NCBI GenBank assembly: GCA_043806415.1
Contig: JAZDHB010000020.1
Span: 1-5,074 of the forward strand
DNA from: CAIXYX01 sp043806415
GTDB taxonomy: Archaea; Micrarchaeota; Micrarchaeia; Anstonellales; Anstonellaceae
Direction of reading: 5' to 3'
DNA: 5,074 nt
Each line of letters begins with the position of its first letter. The first letter of the stretch is position 1. A program made the position numbers and the translations under genes. This document shows positions 1 through 4,684 of this stretch, in pieces. Below the pieces are notes generated by a model. The model ran no database searches, was not told where the DNA came from, and was given only the letters and a program-made list of their open reading frames with translations.

Positions 1-145
1 CAAACGAGAGGTGCCGGAATTCGATCTTCTTCTCCCATCCGCCGAATCCGAACTCGCGCTTCTCGCCGCGCGGCACCCAGGGGTGGGCGCGGGCATAGTA
101 TTGGCCGAATTTGTCGCAAAGCCATTGGTGGGGGTTGGGGGTCAT
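1..145 (-). CDS. priS: DNA primase small (catalytic) subunit PriS, N-terminal fragment
   Basis: Only the first 48 codons are in the window; the gene continues past position 1. PriS is the catalytic subunit of the archaeal/eukaryotic primase and synthesises the primers for DNA replication together with PriL. The visible part has the family's N-terminal pattern: an aromatic-rich helix (residues 9-20, with FGQYY), then KREFGF at residues 29-34 and IEFRHLSF at residues 41-48, matching the REFGF...RHMSF block of archaeal and eukaryotic small subunits. The catalytic aspartates lie further on and are not seen. The ATG at 145 is chosen because the frame is closed by a stop (TAG, 163-161) just upstream and no other ATG or GTG intervenes. 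No Shine-Dalgarno is visible; priL stops five bases earlier, so translation probably depends on coupling to priL. The identification rests on a short segment plus the priL neighbour. Confidence 0.88.
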   Translation of the reverse strand, partial: MTPNPHQWLCDKFGQYYARAHPWVPRGEKREFGFGGWEKKIEFRHLSF

Positions 146-150
146 GAGGA

Positions 151-1329
151 TCAGCTTTTGCTATCGATCGCAGGCGGCGGGCGATTTTTGGTTTCGGTTT
201 TGTCGGCTTCGGTTTCGCTTGATTCCGGCTCGACCGCAGGCGGCGAGCGAGTCTTGTTTTCGGTTTGATTTTTGGTTTCGGCTTTGCCGGCCTCGCTTTT
301 GCTTTCCTTGTTCGCATCGAGCGACGCCGAGGGTTCGGCCTGCCCGGAGCTGGCCATGCTTTCGCGCGCGTATCTCCCGTGCACCGCCTCCTTGTACTTG
401 ACCGGGCTGAAGCAGCGGCAGGCGGCGATGCACAGGCCGTAGGTGTCCATGGTGGCGCAGGAGGGCATGGAATAGGCCTTCTGGCGGATGTAGTTCACCT
501 GGTAGGCGGTCGTCTCCTTGGAGAAATCGGGCGCATGCGAGAACACGGACACGATCTGCTCGTCCGAAAGCCCCGCCTTGATGAGGTAGATGGCCAGCGA
601 GAGGCGGCCCGAATGGGGCACGTTGATCGACATGGCCAGGTCGTCGAGCATCTTTCGGATACACGGCGGGAAATCCTTGGCCCCGATCTGGGTGGGCGCG
701 AGGGTCTCGCGCGGGAGGAGGGGCTCGAGGCGCTTGATCGCGGCCGTGATCTCGGCCGGGGGCTCCTTGAGGGCGGGCAACGGGCCGTCCTCGAGCCGCT
801 TCTTGACCGCCTCCTCCAGGATGCGCAGGCGCTGCTCGCCCGACACCGTGACGAAGCCGGACGCGAGCGGCATGTTCACCAGCTTGTAGTGCACGTCGCG
901 CGGGGTGTAAAGAAGATACTGCCAGAAGGGAAGGAGAAAGAGCGCCTCCCGGCCGGCGTTCGGGGCTTCGGTGAAAAGGATGCCCAGCGAAGCGGCCAAC
1001 TTCGGGGCATATCCGGCCCGCTTGTCGCCTTCCGAGCGCAGGAATTTGTGCGCGAGCTTGGATTCGGCCACCGCCATGCGCCGGATGGCATACCGGTTCT
1101 TCCAGGCGGCGAGGATCATGCGGCTGGCCGCGTAGTGGAGCAGGCGGCCCGCAAGATCGGACTCCAGCTCCAGGCCGGGCTTGATCTCGCCGGCCGGACC
1201 CAGGGCCTGCTTGAGGCGCTCCTCGCCCCCGCGCAAAGCCTCCTCGTCCAGCGAGAGCTTGAGGAGGCGCGCGTAGTCCTTGGCCTCGTCGCTGAAGGGG
1301 AAATGGGCGCAGAAACGTAAATCGACCAC
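151..1329 (-). CDS. priL: DNA primase large subunit PriL with iron-sulfur domain and a long disordered tail
   Basis: PriL is the non-catalytic primase subunit; it binds PriS and template/primer, and its C-terminal domain carries a 4Fe-4S cluster. The product is 392 residues. Residues 1-190 are the helical N-terminal domain. Residues 218-320 form the iron-sulfur domain: PPC at 221-223, then HSGR at 239-242, a helix and the segment SMPSC (287-291), GLC (298-300) and CRC (304-306). C223, C291, C300 and one of C304/C306 fit the four cluster ligands of the family; which of the last pair ligates cannot be told. From about residue 322 to the end the chain is Ser/Glu/Lys/Pro-rich, predicted disordered, and contains an imperfect internal duplication; this tail is beyond the usual end of the domain. 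Start is GTG: an in-frame TAA lies 27 bases upstream and no ATG intervenes. A TATA-like box sits about 27 bases upstream and no Shine-Dalgarno is visible, suggesting a leaderless message. priS follows after 5 bases. Confidence 0.95.
   Translation of the reverse strand: MVDLRFCAHFPFSDEAKDYARLLKLSLDEEALRGGEERLKQALGPAGEIKPGLELESDLAGRLLHYAASRMILAAWKNRYAIRRMAVAESKLAHKFLRSEGDKRAGYAPKLAASLGILFTEAPNAGREALFLLPFWQYLLYTPRDVHYKLVNMPLASGFVTVSGEQRLRILEEAVKKRLEDGPLPALKEPPAEITAAIKRLEPLLPRETLAPTQIGAKDFPPCIRKMLDDLAMSINVPHSGRLSLAIYLIKAGLSDEQIVSVFSHAPDFSKETTAYQVNYIRQKAYSMPSCATMDTYGLCIAACRCFSPVKYKEAVHGRYARESMASSGQAEPSASLDANKESKSEAGKAETKNQTENKTRSPPAVEPESSETEADKTETKNRPPPAIDSKS
169..310 (-). repeat. Imperfect in-frame duplication inside the priL tail
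   Basis: On the plus strand the 15-base string gatttttggtttcgg occurs at 183-197 and again at 267-281 (84 bases, 28 codons apart), and cgcaggcggcg occurs at 169-179 and 235-245 (66 bases, 22 codons apart). In the protein this gives two units of the form EA-G/D-K-A/T-ETKN...PPA-V/I. The first unit carries six extra residues (QTENKT). The spacing keeps the reading frame, so this is a coding duplication with later indels rather than an independent element. Confidence 0.75.
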
Positions 1330-1352
1330 GTTAATAGGGATGGCAAGAGGAA

Positions 1353-1360
1353 GTTAATAG
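1353..1360 (-). promoter_or_regulatory. Putative TATA box for the priL-priS operon
   Basis: The minus strand reads CTATTAAC here, with TATTAA centred about 27 bases before the priL GTG. A purine-rich stretch (AAACGA) directly precedes it, as expected for a TFB recognition element. The distance implies transcription beginning at or next to the start codon. The same 8-mer is repeated at 1330-1337, directly abutting the start codon. Confidence 0.5.
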
Positions 1361-1396
1361 TCGTTTGGGAAGTGGAAATCCGAACCCGGATGCGAT

Positions 1397-1420
1397 GAGA
1401 AAGAAAACCGATAAAAAACA
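1397..1420 (-). terminator. T-rich terminator region after the small membrane protein gene
   Basis: Read on the minus strand this stretch holds a run of six T (1418-1413), a run of four T (1407-1404) and a further TTTC, the kind of oligo-T tract on the non-template strand at which archaeal RNA polymerase terminates. It lies downstream of the membrane protein gene ending at 1544 and just before the priL promoter, so it would separate the two transcripts. Assignment rests on base composition only. Confidence 0.4.
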
Positions 1421-1483
1421 AGGCCCGTTTTACGACGGATTCGTTCGGATGGACCGCGACCGGCAGCCACGGAAGTGGGCCCG

Positions 1484-1503
1484 GGCCGGCTTCGGGGCCG
1501 GCC
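1484..1503. other. GC-rich hairpin between the small membrane protein gene and priL
   Basis: GGCCGGC (1484-1490) and GCCGGCC (1497-1503) form a perfect 7-bp inverted repeat around a 6-base loop. It lies in the roughly 210-base gene-free stretch 1330-1543, which also holds the T-rich tract and the priL promoter. It may stabilise the 3' end of the minus-strand transcript, but the T tract is more than 60 bases further on, so it is not a classical intrinsic terminator. Confidence 0.4.
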
Positions 1504-1543
1504 ATCGTTCGCGGGCCGTCTTCGCTCCCATTTTTGCAATAGG

Positions 1544-1762
1544 TCAGGCCTGCCGCTCCTTCCTCCCGAGCATGGCATAGAGCGCCACGCCGATGGGCCC
1601 CAGAAGCAGCACGATAAGGGCCCAGAGGATTTTCCAATTGGCCTCGTTCTTTGAGTTGAGGATGTCCATGATCGCCCAGACGGCCGCGGCCAGCGAGGCC
1701 AGGCCGAGCCCGAGGAGGAAGGGGTAGAATGCGCAGATGAGCAGGCCCAGTGCCGGTTCCAT
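1544..1762 (-). CDS. Small two-helix membrane protein, PLDc_N-like
   Basis: This 72-residue protein has two hydrophobic helices, about residues 4-30 and 45-65, and a basic C-terminal end (GRKERQA). Helix one runs into WAIMDIL, a short polar loop (NSKNEANWK) follows, and helix two reads WALIVLLLGPIGVALYAMLGR. This W...D-helix-loop-W..LI.LLL.P.G...Y...GR pattern is that of the PLDc_N domain, found alone in many small bacterial and archaeal membrane proteins and at the N-terminus of cardiolipin synthases. Here no phospholipase domain follows, so no lipid-synthesis role should be assumed. The ATG at 1762 is the first possible start, because an in-frame TGA lies at 1768-1766. No strong ribosome binding site is visible. 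It is divergent from the gene at 1964. Family assignment is by pattern; molecular function is unknown. Confidence 0.75.
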   Translation of the reverse strand: MEPALGLLICAFYPFLLGLGLASLAAAVWAIMDILNSKNEANWKILWALIVLLLGPIGVALYAMLGRKERQA

Positions 1763-1803
1763 GGTTCACGCCCACGATTGGACGGGTGGATGAATGGAAA
1801 AAA

Positions 1804-1813
1804 GGTTAATAAG
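1804..1813 (-). promoter_or_regulatory. Putative TATA box for the PLDc_N-like gene
   Basis: The minus strand reads CTTATTAACC about 46 bases before the ATG at 1762. With the usual archaeal TATA-to-start-site distance this gives a leader of roughly 20 bases, unlike the leaderless arrangement inferred for priL. It shares the TATTAAC string with the priL promoter. Confidence 0.4.
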
Positions 1814-1859
1814 ATGCGCTCGCGCGCGACCGATACGCCGGCACGCACGCGCCAGATCA

Positions 1860-1873
1860 GGCGCCCGGGCGCC
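1860..1873. repeat. Perfect 14-bp GC palindrome in the divergent promoter region
   Basis: GGCGCCCGGGCGCC is identical to its reverse complement. It lies in the 201-base gap between the divergent genes at 1762 and 1964, about 60 bases before the plus-strand TATA box and about 47 bases beyond the minus-strand one. It could be an operator for a dimeric regulator. It is followed on the plus strand by a T-rich stretch, so a fold-back structure in RNA is the alternative. In GC-rich DNA such a palindrome can also arise by chance. Confidence 0.4.
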
Positions 1874-1926
1874 CGTGTCCGTTTCTTTTTGGGCCGTCCC
1901 GCATTTGTCAGAGACCGGGCGGGCCT

Positions 1927-1943
1927 AAAAACGATTATATAAT
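1927..1943 (+). promoter_or_regulatory. BRE plus TATA box for the four-cysteine membrane protein gene
   Basis: A purine-rich run (aaaaacga, 1927-1934) is followed by ttatataat (1935-1943), centred about 25 bases before the ATG at 1964. This is the clearest promoter in the window and is spaced for a leaderless transcript starting at or next to the ATG. TTATATAA itself is a palindrome. Confidence 0.65.
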
Positions 1944-1963
1944 CCACCCCCCAATGAAAAGAC

Positions 1964-2557
1964 ATGAAAAAAGAGGCCTTCGTCGTCCTGCTCATCATCG
2001 TCGCGCTCGTCCTGCTGCTCTCGTTCTCGCGCCTGTTCGGCACGAGCAGTGAGGATGACGCGCGCAAGTTCTTCGCAGAGGATCTGCAGGAGAGCTACCC
2101 GGACGCCGACCTGCGCGCGATCAACAACGTCACGAGGATCGGCGAGGGGCCGGACGCGTACTATTCGCTCAAGGCCAGCGTCTCGAGCAACCTCACCACC
2201 CCCTGCCCCGAACGGCTCGAGGTGGATTATTATTATCCGCAGCAGAACTTCGTCAAGCGCGCCCAGAAGATCGTCTACGGCTGCAAGGTGTGCCTTAACA
2301 CGCCCAAATGCGTGATCACCTATCCGGAGGAGGCCATCATCGCCAGCCACACCTACGAGGGCAGCCAGGCGGTCGGCGAGTATCTTGCGCAGTACCCGCA
2401 CGCCGTGCCGAACGCGACGCTGCTGGACGACTACGCCGGCACGCCCAACGTCTGGCAGGTGGACTGGTCCGACCCGGCCACGTCCCGGTTCCTGCGCGTG
2501 CTCATCTCGCAGGCAGACAACAAGATCATCGGCGTGCAGGCGCTCAGCGCCCAATAA
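1964..2557 (+). CDS. Membrane-anchored extracytoplasmic protein with four cysteines, unrecognised
   Basis: The 197-residue product begins with two lysines and one hydrophobic helix (about residues 5-22), a membrane anchor or uncleaved signal, with the rest predicted outside. Residues 30-120 form one globular part with four cysteines: C81, C107, C110 and C116, where GCKVC...KC suggests a disulfide pair or a metal knuckle. Tyrosines cluster at 89-91 (YYYP). The last third (about 122-194) ends in VWQVDWSD...FLRVLISQADNKIIGV, a pattern like the strands of PepSY-type domains, but this is only a resemblance. Three N-x-T sequons (N55, N76, N150) are possible glycosylation sites if the protein is exported. 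Start: ATG 1964 is spaced correctly from the TATA box and gives the hydrophobic N-terminus; the ATG at 1954 is out of frame. guaAb begins 66 bases later and may be co-transcribed. I do not recognise the family; function is unknown. Confidence 0.85.
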   Translation: MKKEAFVVLLIIVALVLLLSFSRLFGTSSEDDARKFFAEDLQESYPDADLRAINNVTRIGEGPDAYYSLKASVSSNLTTPCPERLEVDYYYPQQNFVKRAQKIVYGCKVCLNTPKCVITYPEEAIIASHTYEGSQAVGEYLAQYPHAVPNATLLDDYAGTPNVWQVDWSDPATSRFLRVLISQADNKIIGVQALSAQ

Positions 2558-2612
2558 AAGCGCGCGCCTGAAAAAAAACCAGGGGCCGCAAGAGAGGGCC
2601 GATCCCGTACAC

Positions 2613-2617
2613 AGGTG
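2613..2617 (+). promoter_or_regulatory. Shine-Dalgarno sequence of guaAb
   Basis: AGGTG lies six bases before the ATG at 2624 and is complementary to the conserved CACCT at the 16S rRNA 3' end. It decides the start: the in-frame GTG at 2615-2617 overlaps this motif and has no ribosome binding site of its own. This is the only convincing Shine-Dalgarno sequence in the window. Confidence 0.65.
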
Positions 2618-2623
2618 CTGTTT

Positions 2624-3580
2624 ATGGCGTTCAATCCCGACTCGTTCATCCAAAAGCAGGTGGCCGACGCGAAAAAGAAGCTGGCCGGACGGCCCACGCT
2701 CGTCGGCCTCTCCGGCGGCGTGGATTCGGCCGTGGCCGCCCGGCTCGTGCACTTGGCCATCGCGGATCAACTGCACGCCGTTTTCGTGGACACGGGCCTG
2801 ATGCGCCACGACGAGGCCCGGACCGTGCGCGAGGCCTTCGCCGGCTCGGGCATGAAGGTCGAGGTGGTGGACGCCCACGAGCGCTTCTTCTCCGAGCTTG
2901 AGGGCGTGTCCGAACCGGAGCGCAAGCGCAAGATCATCGGCCGGGAGTTCATCCGCGTGTTCGAGGAATACGCCAAGGCGCGCAAGATCGAGGTGCTGGT
3001 GCAGGGCACCATCGCGCCCGACTGGATCGAATCCGGCGGGGCGGGAAGGCACACCATCAAGAGCCACCACAATGTGGGCGGGCTGCCCGAAAAGATGGGC
3101 CTGGAGCTGTACGAGCCCCTGCGCGACTGCTACAAGCACGAGGTGCGCGCGCTCGCCGGGGCGCTCGGCCTGCCCGCCGCCATCGCGCAGAGGCAGCCCT
3201 TCCCCGGCCCGGGGCTGGGCGTGCGCATCGTGGGCGAAGTGGACGAGGAGAAGGCGCGCATCGTGCGCGAGGCGTGCCGGATCGTCGAGGAGGAGATCGA
3301 GGCGGCGGTCGGGCGGGGGGAGATCGAGAAGCCCTGGCAGTATTTCGCCGCCCTCCTGCCCACCAAGACCGTGGGCGTGCGCGGGGACGAGCGCTCGTAC
3401 CATTACACCGTGGTGGTGCGCGCCGTGCGCTCGCTGGACGGCATGACGGCCAACTTCTCGCACCTGCCCGACCCCTTGCTTGAGAGGATCTCCAGCCGCA
3501 TCACCAACGAGGTGCGCGCGGTCGGGCGCGTGATGTACGACATCACGAACAAGCCTCCCTCGACCGTCGAGATGGAATAG
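2624..3580 (+). CDS. guaAb: GMP synthase, ATP-pyrophosphatase subunit (subunit B)
   Basis: This subunit adenylates XMP with ATP and aminates it to GMP, the last step of de novo guanine nucleotide synthesis in the cytoplasm. In archaea the glutamine amidotransferase that supplies ammonia is a separate protein (GuaAa), and it is not encoded in this window. The 318-residue length fits archaeal subunit B (about 310). Visible motifs are the PP-loop SGGVDS (30-35), FVDTGLMR (54-61), a central block with PDWIESGG (132-139) and IKSHHNVGGLPE (145-156), EPLRD (164-168), PFPGPGLGVR (192-201), and the C-terminal dimerisation domain with VGVRGDERSY (250-259), DGMTA (272-276) and DITNKPPSTVEME at the very end. 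The start is set by the AGGTG Shine-Dalgarno. All expected motifs are intact. It lies 66 bases after the four-cysteine protein gene and 69 bases before the CNNM-like gene, which seems to have its own promoter. Confidence 0.97.
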   Translation: MAFNPDSFIQKQVADAKKKLAGRPTLVGLSGGVDSAVAARLVHLAIADQLHAVFVDTGLMRHDEARTVREAFAGSGMKVEVVDAHERFFSELEGVSEPERKRKIIGREFIRVFEEYAKARKIEVLVQGTIAPDWIESGGAGRHTIKSHHNVGGLPEKMGLELYEPLRDCYKHEVRALAGALGLPAAIAQRQPFPGPGLGVRIVGEVDEEKARIVREACRIVEEEIEAAVGRGEIEKPWQYFAALLPTKTVGVRGDERSYHYTVVVRAVRSLDGMTANFSHLPDPLLERISSRITNEVRAVGRVMYDITNKPPSTVEME

Positions 3581-3618
3581 GCTTTCGAACCCGGCGACCT
3601 TGTCCGGGATAGAGAGGG

Positions 3619-3626
3619 AATAATAA
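3619..3626 (+). promoter_or_regulatory. Putative TATA box for the DUF21-CBS gene
   Basis: AATAATAA, preceded by the purine run gagaggg, is centred about 27 bases before the ATG at 3650, again the spacing for a leaderless transcript. No Shine-Dalgarno is evident upstream of the ATG. A short inverted repeat (CCCGG 3590-3594, CCGGG 3604-3608) lies between the guaAb stop and this box. Confidence 0.5.
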
Positions 3627-3649
3627 GTCTTGTTGGGTTCCGGTAGCAT

Positions 3650-4621
3650 ATGCAGATCTATTTCGAGGCCGCTCTCCTCATCATTCTCATCCTCATCTCG
3701 GCCTTCTTCGCCGCCTCGGAGGTGGCCTTCCTCTCCATGAGCAACGTGCGCTTCCACACGCTGCAGGAGCGCGGGGCGGCCGGAGCGGAGAGTCTGGGCC
3801 GCCTGCGCCACAACCGCCGGCGCGTCATCATCGCCCTCTTGATCGGCAACAACATCTGCAACGTGTCGGCTTCCGTATTGGCCACCAACATCACCATCAC
3901 CCTCTTCGGACCCGAGACCGGCCTGGGGGTGGCGGTCGGCGTGATGAGCTTCCTCCTGCTCACGTTCGGCGACATCGCCCCCAAGAGCGCGGCCAGCACC
4001 TATGGCGAGCGCATGGCCCTGGGGTTCGCGTCCATCATCGAGATATTCTATTGGGCCGCCCTTCCTCTGATCGTGGTCTTCGAGTTCATCAACCGCCTCA
4101 TCCCCGGAGTGTACGCAAGACCGACGGGCATTGAGCGCTTTTCGGAGGATGACCTGCGCTCAGCCGTGCGATTGGGAGCGCAACACCAGAGCATCACACT
4201 GGAGGAGAAGCGGCTGATTGAGAACGTGCTGGAATTCGACAAGAAACTCCTGGAGCAGGTGATGACCCCCAAAGTGCGGGTGGTGACCTTCTCCATCTCC
4301 GCGACCGTGGAGCAGGCGCTGGATATCGCCATCGACAGCCAGTATTCCCGCTTTCCGGTGCTGGACGCGGACGGACGGATGGTGGGCGTGGTGGGCACCA
4401 GGACCCTAGCGCACGCGTGCCGGCACAAACCCGGCATCCAGGTGGGCAAGATCATGGCCAAACCGGTCCTATTGCCGGCCGGCGAGAAGACGCATACGGC
4501 CTTCCACCGCCTCCAGCGCTTGGGCCGCAACATCGCAGGCGTGGTGGATATACAGGGCCGGCTGGTGGGCGTGGTGACGCTGGAGGACCTGCTCGAGGAG
4601 CTGGTGGGCGAGATCCAGTAG
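3650..4621 (+). CDS. DUF21/CNNM-type membrane protein with CBS pair (HlyC/CorC family)
   Basis: The protein has 323 residues. Residues 1-150 form the DUF21 (CNNM) transmembrane domain: a first helix with SAFFAASEVAFLSM (17-30), LIGNNICNVSAS (64-75), and FGDIAPKSAA (106-115), the family's FGE-I-PK motif with Asp in place of the usual Glu. A helical linker (160-203, SITLEEKRLIENVLEFDKK) leads into MTPK (205-208) and a CBS pair, about 205-258 and 268-320, which in relatives binds adenine nucleotides. The chain stops right after VTLEDLLEELVGEIQ, so it lacks the CorC_HlyC domain that follows the CBS pair in many bacterial members. Relatives export or sense Mg2+ and other divalent cations; the substrate here is not shown by the sequence. 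Old annotations call such proteins hemolysins, which is misleading. The ATG at 3650 fits the TATA box spacing. The gene is not obviously linked in function to guaAb upstream. Confidence 0.93.
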   Translation: MQIYFEAALLIILILISAFFAASEVAFLSMSNVRFHTLQERGAAGAESLGRLRHNRRRVIIALLIGNNICNVSASVLATNITITLFGPETGLGVAVGVMSFLLLTFGDIAPKSAASTYGERMALGFASIIEIFYWAALPLIVVFEFINRLIPGVYARPTGIERFSEDDLRSAVRLGAQHQSITLEEKRLIENVLEFDKKLLEQVMTPKVRVVTFSISATVEQALDIAIDSQYSRFPVLDADGRMVGVVGTRTLAHACRHKPGIQVGKIMAKPVLLPAGEKTHTAFHRLQRLGRNIAGVVDIQGRLVGVVTLEDLLEELVGEIQ

Positions 4622-4662
4622 AGAATAGGTTGCTTTTGGATTCAGGGCCCTAGACAGTCGTG

Positions 4663-4683
4663 AGTGGGAAAATAGTGGGAAAG
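4663..4683 (+). repeat. Short tandem direct repeat at the edge of the transposase region
   Basis: The 9-mer agtgggaaa occurs at 4663-4671 and at 4674-4682, a period of 11 bases. It sits between the DUF21-CBS gene stop (4621) and the open transposase frame (from 4685), where base composition changes. It could mark an element boundary or promoter-proximal repeat, but it is short enough to be chance. Confidence 0.35.
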
Positions 4684-4684
4684 T

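Noticed and set aside
265..1320. Open frame of 351 codons on the plus strand
   Set aside because: It is antisense to priL, which has the iron-sulfur cysteines and a matching priS neighbour. The translation is low-complexity and resembles no family.
1385..1543. Possible small RNA (C/D box type) in the gap before priL
   Set aside because: GCGATGA near 1393 resembles a C box with one mismatch, but no D box lies at the expected distance and no kink-turn pairing is visible; the region is better explained by hairpin, T tract and promoter.
1116..2067. Overlapping minus-strand open frames of 219 and 237 codons
   Set aside because: They run through the PLDc_N-like gene, the intergenic regions and the ends of neighbouring genes in other frames, with Arg/Ser/Pro-rich translations typical of shadows.
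2563..2585. A-run with flanking cctg...cagg between the four-cysteine gene and guaAb, as a terminator
   Set aside because: On the transcribed plus strand the run is A, not T, and the stem is only four pairs, so it should not terminate plus-strand transcription.
2615..2623. GTG at 2615 as an upstream start of guaAb
   Set aside because: This GTG is part of the AGGTG Shine-Dalgarno that serves the ATG at 2624, has no ribosome binding site of its own, and would only add three residues.
1925..3811. Open frame of 628 codons on the minus strand
   Set aside because: It lies antisense to two genes, one of them guaAb with all its motifs, and into a third. Its translation is rich in His, Arg, Gly and Ala with no recognisable domain, the usual antisense shadow in GC-rich DNA.
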